NCBI GenBank assembly: GCA_037139095.1
Contig: JBAXHD010000067.1
Span: 1 to 10,404 of the forward strand
Length of the DNA stretch: 10,404 nucleotides
Source of the DNA: WLMZ01 sp037139095
GTDB lineage: Bacteria; Actinomycetota; Acidimicrobiia; Acidimicrobiales; Ilumatobacteraceae
Direction of reading: 5' to 3'
The translations under genes and the position numbers were made by a program. Of the stretch, positions 1-6,221 are shown piece by piece (position 1 is the first letter of the stretch; the number at the start of each line of letters is the position of its first letter). Under the pieces are notes generated by a model that was not told the origin of the DNA, did not search any database, and worked only from the letters and a program-made list of their open reading frames with translations.

Positions 1-11
1 CCTCGTTGGCG

Positions 12-72
12 CTTCAACAAAAAGTTTGTTGAAGACAATTGGTCAACCCCCGACCTGATGTCTTCAACAAAC
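12..72. repeat. Three-arm inverted repeat downstream of the ugp operon
   Basis: The 10-mer CTTCAACAAA at 12-21 is followed after 3 nt by its exact reverse complement at 25-34, giving a perfect 10-bp hairpin. A third arm at 60-72 (GTCTTCAACAAAC) is the exact reverse complement of 24-36 over 13 bp. The middle arm can therefore pair with either flank, but not both at once. In the minus-strand transcript this lies 3' of ugpB. It could be a 3' processing or transcript-end structure, but no U-run follows either stem, so an ordinary intrinsic terminator is not supported. Confidence 0.6.
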
Positions 73-80
73 CGGGGGGC

Positions 81-140
81 CAGCGAGGACGGCGGGACGG
101 CGGGACGGCGGGACGGCGGGGGCAGCGAGGACGGCGGGAC
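81..140. repeat. GC-rich 8-bp tandem repeat
   Basis: The unit GGCGGGAC occurs three times in perfect tandem at 91-98, 99-106 and 107-114. A degenerate copy follows at 115-122, and the unit returns at 133-140. The longer string CAGCGAGGACGGCGGGAC is present at both 81-98 and 123-140, so a 42-bp higher-order period is also visible. The repeat sits just after the ugpB stop codon and is probably prone to slippage. A 5-bp stem (132-136 with 141-145) forms at its ugpB-proximal edge. No protein is supported here. Confidence 0.8.
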
Positions 141-153
141 CGCCGCGCTTGCG

Positions 154-1653
154 TTACTTGTTTTGGGCGTTGTAGTTGGTGATCAGATCGTTTGCCGCTT
201 GGGCCGCTTTGGTGAGCGCAGTCTGCACATCACCGCCGGAGAGCACCTCGGCTACGGCAACTGCGGTCACGCGTCGCACCGCCTTGTGCGGTCCAATCAC
301 CGGGCCTTGCGATGTGGGCCCCGGCAGCGACGACGTGAGTTGATCGTAGGCAACCTTGAAACGTGGGTCGCTGACATACAGGCTCTTGATCGGCTCCAGC
401 GTGAGCGCATCGTTGCGCACCGGGATATAACCAGTGGCGGCGGCCCATTGCGACTGACTCGAAGCGCTCTCGAGGAACGTCATGTAATCCCATGCAGCAG
501 CGGCCTTAGCACCACCCTTGCCATCGACGATGTACAGCGACGCGCCACCAACCAAGGCGCCCTTGCCGTTGTTCGGGCCGGGCATCGGGCCAACTCCAAC
601 TTCGCTTTCGAGCACACCGGGGATGATGCCGCCGCGAACAATCGCAAGCACTGGACCCAACGCAGCCGACGTTCCAATGGTCATTGCCGCCGGCTTTGTT
701 GCGTCGGCCAACTTCAAGAACGTGTCCTGTCCGCTTGCGTTGTCGCCCACGTACACAGCACCACCCTCGGTAACCAACGACTTCAATGCGGTGAGCAACT
801 TCACACCGCCCGGTCCGTCGTAGAGCACATGAGTTGCTGGTGCCGAGCGACCATTTTCATTGTCGGCGTAGAACTCTCCGCTCTTGGCTAACCACTGCTC
901 GATGTACCAACCGCCGCCGCCATCGAAATCGCTGTCGAGCGCAAGGCTGTACGCAGATGCACCAGACGACACAAGCTTCTTACTCGTTGCAAGCAACTCC
1001 TCGATCGAACGAGGCGGAGCCTCAGGGTCGAGGCCAGCGGCAGTGAACCGTGGCTTCAAGTAATAGAGCACCGGAACGCTCATGTTGAACGGCATCGACC
1101 ACTGCACACCCTCGGTGGCATACGCGCCAAGCGCCTGCGGCAAGAACGCCGACGTGTCGTACTTCGCCGATTCGGCGCACGCCTGGGTGGGCACGATGCT
1201 CTTGGTGTCGATCATCTGCTGCACCATGTACTCGGGCATTTGCACCATGTCGGGGCGGTTGTCGGTATTGCTCTGCAAGTACTTGTCGATGGTCTGCTCG
1301 TAGCCACCCTGGAACTGAAGGTTGACCTTCACCTTGTTCTGAGAGGCGTTGTACACACCGGTCAGTCGTTCGAGTTCGCGCCCGAGCTCGTTCGAGAGTC
1401 CGTGCCAGAACGTGATCTCAACCGGAGCTGTCGCTGCGGCGGCAGTAAGCGCCGTGGTATCGCAGGGCGGCAGCGAATCGAGCTTGCGCGGCACCGTTGT
1501 GGGCGGCACCGTGGTTTGTCCCGGCACCGTCGACGCGGTGACAGGCGTGGGCGCCTTATCGATTCCGGCGTTGGTGAGACTCTGACCAGACCGACACGAT
1601 GCAACGAACGCGCCACCAACGACAACCATGCACAACACAACTCGACGTGACAT
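154..1653 (-). CDS. ugpB: UgpB-like glycerol-3-phosphate ABC transporter substrate-binding lipoprotein
   Basis: This is a 499-residue extracytoplasmic solute-binding lipoprotein of an ABC importer. A basic N-terminus and hydrophobic stretch end in the lipobox VASC, with Cys20 as the lipidation site, followed by a Pro/Thr-rich linker at about 30-55. The binding domain starts near residue 78 with ITFWHGLS, like E. coli UgpB. Compared from memory with E. coli UgpB, the glycerol-3-phosphate contacts appear kept: Tyr118 (GGYEQ), Glu141, Ser192 (PFNMSVPVLYY), Ser329, Gly370 (GGASLY), Tyr409 (TGYIPV) and Arg460. The ATG at 1653 is preferred because it follows the ugpE stop by 2 nt and has AAGGGG (1659-1664) 5 nt upstream. 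The frame stays open to 1938, but that extension lies over ugpE. It is the last gene of the ugpC-A-E-B operon. The family call is firm and the exact substrate is inferred. Confidence 0.9.
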   Translation of the reverse strand: MSRRVVLCMVVVGGAFVASCRSGQSLTNAGIDKAPTPVTASTVPGQTTVPPTTVPRKLDSLPPCDTTALTAAAATAPVEITFWHGLSNELGRELERLTGVYNASQNKVKVNLQFQGGYEQTIDKYLQSNTDNRPDMVQMPEYMVQQMIDTKSIVPTQACAESAKYDTSAFLPQALGAYATEGVQWSMPFNMSVPVLYYLKPRFTAAGLDPEAPPRSIEELLATSKKLVSSGASAYSLALDSDFDGGGGWYIEQWLAKSGEFYADNENGRSAPATHVLYDGPGGVKLLTALKSLVTEGGAVYVGDNASGQDTFLKLADATKPAAMTIGTSAALGPVLAIVRGGIIPGVLESEVGVGPMPGPNNGKGALVGGASLYIVDGKGGAKAAAAWDYMTFLESASSQSQWAAATGYIPVRNDALTLEPIKSLYVSDPRFKVAYDQLTSSLPGPTSQGPVIGPHKAVRRVTAVAVAEVLSGGDVQTALTKAAQAANDLITNYNAQNK

Positions 1654-1655
1654 CA

Positions 1656-2483
1656 CTACCCCTTTACCGCGCCGGCGGTGAGACCACGAATGAGTTGACG
1701 CTGGAACGCGATCAGCACCACAAAGATCGGCAGCGCCACAATCACGGTTCCGGCAATCACCAAGTTTGGCTTGTCGATGGCGGCAGCTTTGAGCGTGCGC
1801 AATCCGGTCTGCACCGTGTTGAACTTCTCGTTGGTGGTAACCAACGTGGGCCACAAGTACTGGTTCCACGACGTGAGGAAACTGAACAGCGTGAGCGCGC
1901 CAATCGTGGGCCGCGACAACGGCACCGCAACCTGCCACAGAAATCCGAGTCGTCCGAGACCGTCCATCGACGCGGCCTCATGCATCTCTTTGGGGATGGT
2001 GAGAAACACTTGGCGGATCATGAAGATGCCAAACGCCGTCGCAAGAAATGGGATGGTGAGCGCCTTGTAGCTGTTGATCCAACTGAGGCTCTGCATCGTG
2101 CGACGGTTCACCGTAAGCGTGGCTTCAAGCGGCACCAGCAAGGTGGCCAAGAACGCTACGAACACAAAGGTCTTGCCGGGGAAACGCAAGAAGGCAAACG
2201 CATATGCGGCCAAGATCGACGTGACCACCTGAGCCACGGTGATGAGCACCGACACATACGCCGAGTTCCACAGCGCCCGACCCAAGTGGCCTGAACGCCA
2301 CGCTTCGGACAGCGTGGCCGTAGTGAAATCAGTGGGCAGCAACGGGTTGACCAACACTTTGTTGCCAGGCTTCAACGAGCCGACAACCATCATGTAGATC
2401 GGGAAGATGACAACGACGGCCATGAACGTGAGCAACACATAGCGGCCCACCTTGCGAGCGCCGTAGACCTGATCAATTGCCAT
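1656..2483 (-). CDS. ugpE: UgpE-like ABC transporter permease (MalG type)
   Basis: This 275-residue inner-membrane permease is one of two that form the transport channel of the Ugp importer. It has a hydrophobic first segment at about 15-36 followed by SLKPG, further membrane segments at about 76-98, 105-123 and 142-160, and a last one near 240-262. The cytoplasmic EAA loop that docks onto the ATPase is clear at about 169-189 (EAASMDGLG..., ending VPLSRP). The length is normal for MalG-type permeases. The ATG at 2483 lies inside the 3' end of ugpA, an 11-nt overlap. AGAGGG (2490-2495) sits 6 nt upstream, so translation is probably coupled. The gene ends 2 nt before the ugpB start codon. Confidence 0.9.
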   Translation of the reverse strand: MAIDQVYGARKVGRYVLLTFMAVVVIFPIYMMVVGSLKPGNKVLVNPLLPTDFTTATLSEAWRSGHLGRALWNSAYVSVLITVAQVVTSILAAYAFAFLRFPGKTFVFVAFLATLLVPLEATLTVNRRTMQSLSWINSYKALTIPFLATAFGIFMIRQVFLTIPKEMHEAASMDGLGRLGFLWQVAVPLSRPTIGALTLFSFLTSWNQYLWPTLVTTNEKFNTVQTGLRTLKAAAIDKPNLVIAGTVIVALPIFVVLIAFQRQLIRGLTAGAVKG

Positions 2484-3348
2484 AGTGCACCCTCTTTTCG
2501 AGACCGCGGAACTGCACTAACGCCAACGCCAACAACACCGCGAACAGCAACACCGAGACCGTGGCTCGAAGTCCGTCGTCGTTCGACGTGGGCAAGCCCG
2601 ACCCATACGCCAAGAACGTGAGCGTGGTGGTCTTGCCCAGTGGCCCACCGCCAGTAAGTAGGTCGACCTCGCCGAACGACTGGAACGCACGCGTGGTCAG
2701 AACCACCGTTGCAAACAGCAGCGTGGGCGAGATCATCGGCAGTGTCACGTTGGTGAACCGACTGAAGCCCCCGGCCCCATCTACATACGCACTTTCGTAC
2801 AGATCTTTCGGCACGCCCTGTAACCCAGCGGTGACCACGATGAAGGTGAACCCGAGGTTGGCCCAAATGGAACTGGCCGACACCGCCCATAACGCAGAAT
2901 GCGGATCCTGCAACAGACCTGGAGTCTTCGCAATGCCGCCAATCCATTGAGCCAGCACGCCGACGTTTGGATTGAGCAGGAAGAACCACATCACCGAAGC
3001 AACGGCCACACTGGTGGCAACGGTGCTCGAAAAGATGGTGCGAAAGATTCCGACGCCGCGCATGTACTTGTCGGCCAGCACAGCCAACGCCACGCCGAGC
3101 ACCAAGCCGATGGGCACCGTGATGAGTGCGTATTTCGCGGTCACGATCAACGCGTCTTGAAACTCATTGCTGCGGAACGCATCGAGGTACTGGCGGAACC
3201 CGTTGCTCGTGCACTTCGTGACACCACACCGTTGTTGTCCCAACCACACCGCTTTGATGAGTGGGTAGACAACGAACAACAGAAGGATGACGGCCGACGG
3301 CACAAGCATGAGAAACGCCAGCCCAGAGTCGCGCCGCTTTCTTCTCAT
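2473..3348 (-). CDS. ugpA: UgpA-like ABC transporter permease (MalF type)
   Basis: This 291-residue membrane permease is the partner of the UgpE-like protein. A basic start (MRRKRRDS) leads into a first membrane helix at about 10-36. Others lie at about 68-92, 104-126, 152-175, 207-225 and 262-282. The EAA loop is at about 184-203 (YESAYVDGAGG, ending LP). The first external loop carries two close cysteines, Cys41 and Cys46, which could form a disulfide; I do not know this as a family trait. The ATG at 3348 overlaps the ugpC stop in an ATGA arrangement. AAAGGA (3356-3361) is 7 nt upstream and firmly supports this start. Confidence 0.9.
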   Translation of the reverse strand: MRRKRRDSGLAFLMLVPSAVILLLFVVYPLIKAVWLGQQRCGVTKCTSNGFRQYLDAFRSNEFQDALIVTAKYALITVPIGLVLGVALAVLADKYMRGVGIFRTIFSSTVATSVAVASVMWFFLLNPNVGVLAQWIGGIAKTPGLLQDPHSALWAVSASSIWANLGFTFIVVTAGLQGVPKDLYESAYVDGAGGFSRFTNVTLPMISPTLLFATVVLTTRAFQSFGEVDLLTGGGPLGKTTTLTFLAYGSGLPTSNDDGLRATVSVLLFAVLLALALVQFRGLEKRVHYGN

Positions 3349-4346
3349 TCAGCGATCCTTTGCTCAGTGACCGCATCGAAACGATGACGCACGTTCTCGG
3401 CCGCACCAATCTGCACAACGCTGCCAATGGCAGGCATGGCAGCTCCTGCTTCCTGGCGAATCACCACACGCCGATCGCCCACGGCACCGGTGATGTGCAC
3501 CTCGTGACCGAGTTGCTCAACAAGTTGCACTTGCAACGACAACGGTTGGTCGGGCGAGATGCGCAGATGTTCGGGGCGCACGCCAACAAGGTGACTGCCC
3601 GACTCAAGCGAACCGGCCGGCAAGATGTTCATCGGCGGCATTCCAACAAACTGGGCTACGAACACCGACGATGGTTTGTCGTAGACCTCTTGGGGCGTAC
3701 CGACTTGCTCGAGATGGCCACGCGACATCACGGCGATACGCGTGCCCATGGTCATTGCCTCGACCTGATCGTGAGTGACATACACGAATGTTGAGTTGAG
3801 CCGTTGATGCAGAGCGATGAGCTCGGCACGCGTCTCGCCACGCAACTTCGCGTCGAGGTTGCTCAACGGTTCATCCATGCAGAACACGGCCGGATTGCGA
3901 ACAATGGCACGAGCCAGAGCGACTCGCTGACGCTGACCACCGCTGAGCGCACCGGGCTTGCGATCGAGATACTCGCCAAGCCCAAGCGATGTCGCTACTT
4001 CGATTGCAGACGCGGCGCGCTGAGCCTTCGGAACCTTGCGAACTTTCAATGGGAACTCGATGTTGTCCTGCACCGACTTGTGCGGATACAGGGCATAGCT
4101 CTGGAACACCATGGCAACGTCGCGCTGCTTGGGCAGGATGTTGTTCACCATCGTGTCGCCGATGTACACCTCGCCCTCGGTTGGGTCCTCAAGACCGGCG
4201 ATGATGCGCAGCAGCGTGCTCTTTCCGCAGCCCGATGGGCCGAGAAGAATCATGAACTCGCGATCCGCGATGTCAAGGTTGATGTCTTCGACGGCGGTGA
4301 CGCCATCGAACTGTTTCGTGATGCTCTTCAGTCGAACTTGTGCCAC
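3345..4346 (-). CDS. ugpC: UgpC/MsmK-type ABC transporter ATPase
   Basis: This 333-residue ATPase energises the importer. All catalytic motifs are present: Walker A GPSGCGKST (36-44), Q-loop Gln82 in FQSYALYPH, signature LSGGQ (134-138), Walker B with MDEP (153-160), D-loop SNLDAK (162-167) and switch His192 in VTHDQ. The C-terminal third is the TOBE/MOP-like domain of the MalK/UgpC subfamily, with VGVRPEHL visible. I chose the GTG at 4346 (protein begins (M)AQVRLKSITKQF), since that N-terminus fits the family and TACCGT lies 6 nt upstream. A GTG at 4364 would add six residues; neither start has a good Shine-Dalgarno sequence. It is the first gene of the operon, and its stop overlaps the ugpA start. 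MsmK-like ATPases may serve several importers. Confidence 0.9.
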   Translation of the reverse strand: MAQVRLKSITKQFDGVTAVEDINLDIADREFMILLGPSGCGKSTLLRIIAGLEDPTEGEVYIGDTMVNNILPKQRDVAMVFQSYALYPHKSVQDNIEFPLKVRKVPKAQRAASAIEVATSLGLGEYLDRKPGALSGGQRQRVALARAIVRNPAVFCMDEPLSNLDAKLRGETRAELIALHQRLNSTFVYVTHDQVEAMTMGTRIAVMSRGHLEQVGTPQEVYDKPSSVFVAQFVGMPPMNILPAGSLESGSHLVGVRPEHLRISPDQPLSLQVQLVEQLGHEVHITGAVGDRRVVIRQEAGAAMPAIGSVVQIGAAENVRHRFDAVTEQRIAE

Positions 4347-4352
4347 ATCGTT

Positions 4353-4358
4353 ACGGTA
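4353..4358 (-). promoter_or_regulatory. Candidate -10 box for a leaderless ugp operon transcript
   Basis: On the minus strand TACCGT fits the actinobacterial TANNNT -10 consensus and ends 6 nt before the GTG at 4346. Transcription would then begin at or next to the start codon, which would explain the missing Shine-Dalgarno sequence. No convincing -35 box was found. If translation begins at the upstream GTG (4364), this box would be inside the gene and the call would be wrong. Confidence 0.35.
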
Positions 4359-4398
4359 CGCCACTTTTTCGGGCGGCAGCGCGACCGCCCCTTCGCGC

Positions 4399-4404
4399 TA
4401 ACCT
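4399..4404 (+). promoter_or_regulatory. Candidate -10 box for the DksA-like gene
   Basis: TAACCT ends 7 nt before the ATG at 4412, again the spacing of a leaderless transcript. There is no Shine-Dalgarno sequence between the box and the ATG. The box faces the opposing ugp promoter across a divergent gap of about 65 bp, so the two promoters may influence each other. Confidence 0.4.
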
Positions 4405-4411
4405 GCTGCAC

Positions 4412-4609
4412 ATGCACGACCCAGCCATCGCTAACACCGAGATCGACCTCGATGCCATCGAAACCGATTTGGCCGATGTCGAAACTGCGCTTGCTCGGCT
4501 CGAAGCTGGCACCTATTGGACTGACGAAATCTCGGGTCAGCCACTGCCCGACGAACTGCTCGCGGAACACCCCACCACACGCCGCTTGCCGCAGACCCCG
4601 CAGCCTTAG
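4412..4609 (+). CDS. Short DksA/TraR-like protein lacking zinc cysteines
   Basis: This 65-residue acidic protein has an N-terminal helix at about 10-32 rich in Asp/Glu and Leu/Ala. The next segment, LEAGTYWTDEISGQPLPDELLAEHP (about 30-54), lines up with the start of the zinc-finger region in DksA/TraR proteins, which usually read LxxGTYGxCexCGepIpeeRLealP. Here the first two cysteines are replaced by Asp38 and Ser41, and the chain ends before the second cysteine pair. DksA/TraR proteins enter the RNA polymerase secondary channel; whether this remnant does so cannot be told. The ATG at 4412 is the only plausible start. Its frame is open, and the gene is short but consistent with its neighbours in codon use. 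Confidence 0.65.
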   Translation: MHDPAIANTEIDLDAIETDLADVETALARLEAGTYWTDEISGQPLPDELLAEHPTTRRLPQTPQP

Positions 4610-4654
4610 CAGCACCGGCCGACCTCCCTTACCCCGCCGCCGACGCAGTGGGGG

Positions 4655-4660
4655 TAACCT
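4655..4660 (+). promoter_or_regulatory. Candidate -10 box for the ferritin-like gene cluster
   Basis: TAACCT repeats the hexamer seen upstream of the DksA-like gene. It would start a transcript near 4667, giving a leader of about 30 nt with the Shine-Dalgarno run GGGGGA at 4684-4689. An imperfect palindrome (ACGAA, GT, TTCGT) at 4663-4674 overlaps the expected transcription start and could be an operator. No clear -35 box was recognised. Confidence 0.4.
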
Positions 4661-4696
4661 TCACGAAGTTTCGTTTCCACGTTGGGGGATTTCACC

Positions 4697-5329
4697 ATGG
4701 CCGATCCGTATAAGCCACGAGCACCGTTTGCCCCGTGGGACCGTCGCACGCTGCCCGGCATCTTCGATGTCGAAGAGTCAGCTCGCCGCGTCGGTAACTA
4801 CAAGTGGACCGAAATGAAGCTGTTCGAAGCGCTGGGCGGCTGGGTCGCCACGGTTCCCGAGCTCGACGTAAAGATGCGCCTCGGCACCCACTGCTACAAG
4901 CATGCGTGGCACGCCGAGTTGTGGCACAAGCGCCTGCCCGAGCTGCGCGAGATGAACCCCGAGCGCCTCACGGCACCGGCCAACGACGCAATGGTGCGTT
5001 TCATCGAGGCAATGACTGAGCCCGAGGCGCCCGACCTCACCATCGAGAAGCTCGTTGGTGTGTACCGCGTGCTCATCCCACGGTTCATCGCGGCCTACAC
5101 ATATCACCTCAACGGCACCAGCGAGATCACCGATGCACCAACAATCCGGTCGCTGAAGTTCATCCTGCAAGACGAGTACGACGACTGGCGCGACGGCGAA
5201 ATGATTCTGCAGAGTCTCATCGAGACTCCCGAAGAAGCCGCTCGCGCGGCGGCACACATGCAAAAGCTCGAAGCCATCATGATCGAAGCCGGCGGCATCG
5301 CTGGCGTCGGCACACTCGGTTCGCAATAA
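4697..5329 (+). CDS. Ferritin-like protein with incomplete diiron site
   Basis: This predicted all-helical, soluble protein of 210 residues looks like a ferritin-like four-helix bundle. Candidate metal-site residues are Glu39 and Glu44 in the first helix (WTEMKLFEALGGW), His65, His69, His72 and Glu74 in the second (HCYKHAWHAELW), and Glu160 in the last (LQDEYDDW). The usual ExxH pairs are absent: the last helix has DExxDW and the second has HxxHxE. It may therefore be a non-catalytic or differently metallated subunit. The ATG at 4697 is chosen over a TTG at 4682 because GGGGGA lies 7 nt upstream of it. It is the first gene of a tight cluster, 16 nt before a canonical ferritin-like gene, which suggests the two products form a complex. 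I do not recognise a named family with certainty. Confidence 0.75.
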   Translation: MADPYKPRAPFAPWDRRTLPGIFDVEESARRVGNYKWTEMKLFEALGGWVATVPELDVKMRLGTHCYKHAWHAELWHKRLPELREMNPERLTAPANDAMVRFIEAMTEPEAPDLTIEKLVGVYRVLIPRFIAAYTYHLNGTSEITDAPTIRSLKFILQDEYDDWRDGEMILQSLIETPEEAARAAAHMQKLEAIMIEAGGIAGVGTLGSQ

Positions 5330-5345
5330 GCGAAAGGACAAACTC

Positions 5346-6209
5346 ATGCGCAAGTTTTTCCCCGTCGAAGATTTGGCTCGCGACAGCCGCTTCAACAAGA
5401 TCACCATCGCCGACCGCATGGCCGATCAGCGCACCGCACTCAACGTCGATACCGAAGGCCAGAGCAAGCGCAGCAATAACCTGCGCCTCGTGCCATCGCG
5501 GCGCGATGCCAGCGATGGCGCACGTGGCCTGATGCACGGCATCTTTGTGGGCGAGATCCAAGCGCTCGAGGGCGCCGGTCGCACCTGCTGGGATTTCGAA
5601 ACTGGCACCGAGGCTCCGTTCGCGCTGAAGCTCGACATGGCTCGCCAGTGTTGGGACGAAGCTCGTCACGTAGAGATCAGCGTGAAGCTCAGCGATTGGA
5701 TGGGCACCGAGATCGGCCAATATGCCGAGAACACCGTTCTGTTCGAAGCGGCGTGCAGTTCCGATCCCGTGCTGCGTCTCGCTGGCGTAAACCGCGCGCT
5801 CGAAGGCTTGGCCATCGATGTGTTCACCACCATGAAAGAGTTCGGCGATCTGGCCGGCGATCAGTACCTCGAGTTCTGCGAGGACTGGATGTTGGCCGAC
5901 GAAGTCACCCACGTGAAGATGGGCTCCGACTGGTTGCGAAAGATCACCGAAAACGATCCTGAGCGCCGCAAGAAGGCACTCGAGTTTCAGAACGTGGTCG
6001 ACAAGTTGTTTAGCTACGGCGGCACGCGCAGCGACAGCCAAGAGTCGCCGATTGGCCTCGCCCGCCGGTTCCGCGAGCTCGCCGGGTTCACCGACGACGA
6101 AGTCGAAGACATCGCCGAGGTCAGCATGCAAGCACTCAACGAACGCAAAGCTGCGGTTGGCCAGATCCGCGAAGCCAAGCGCCTCGCCGGCCAAACGGCA
6201 CAACGGTAG
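5346..6209 (+). CDS. Ferritin-like diiron protein with complete ligand set
   Basis: This 287-residue soluble helical protein has the complete ligand pattern of a diiron ferritin-like carboxylate bundle. Helix A carries Glu70/Glu75 (GEIQALEGAGR), helix B Glu105xxHis108 (WDEARHVE), helix C Glu153 (ALEGLAIDVF) and helix D Glu186xxHis189 (ADEVTHVKMG). About 60 residues precede the bundle, and a C-terminal helical extension rich in Glu/Arg/Lys follows residue 230. Such sites bind two metal ions and serve oxidases, oxygenases or desaturase-like enzymes; the overall look recalls DUF455 and PaaA-like proteins, but I cannot assign a reaction. The ATG at 5346 has AAAGGAC just upstream (5333-5339). It lies 16 nt after the first ferritin-like gene and 12 nt before the next gene, so an operon is very likely. 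Confidence 0.8.
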   Translation: MRKFFPVEDLARDSRFNKITIADRMADQRTALNVDTEGQSKRSNNLRLVPSRRDASDGARGLMHGIFVGEIQALEGAGRTCWDFETGTEAPFALKLDMARQCWDEARHVEISVKLSDWMGTEIGQYAENTVLFEAACSSDPVLRLAGVNRALEGLAIDVFTTMKEFGDLAGDQYLEFCEDWMLADEVTHVKMGSDWLRKITENDPERRKKALEFQNVVDKLFSYGGTRSDSQESPIGLARRFRELAGFTDDEVEDIAEVSMQALNERKAAVGQIREAKRLAGQTAQR

Positions 6210-6221
6210 AGACCCACGCAC

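Noticed and set aside
81..140. CRISPR-like array
   Set aside because: The units are 8 bp in direct contact without spacers, so this is a simple tandem repeat.
132..145. Intrinsic terminator for the ugp operon
   Set aside because: The stem is only 5 bp and no U-run follows on the minus strand.
58..891. Long plus-strand open frame opposite ugpB
   Set aside because: It is antisense to a gene with clear UgpB motifs, begins inside the GC-rich tandem repeat, and its product is a compositional string of Arg/His/Cys without domains.
1654..1938. Upstream extension of the ugpB frame
   Set aside because: The extension lies entirely over ugpE and lacks family similarity; the ATG at 1653 has a lipoprotein signal and a Shine-Dalgarno sequence.
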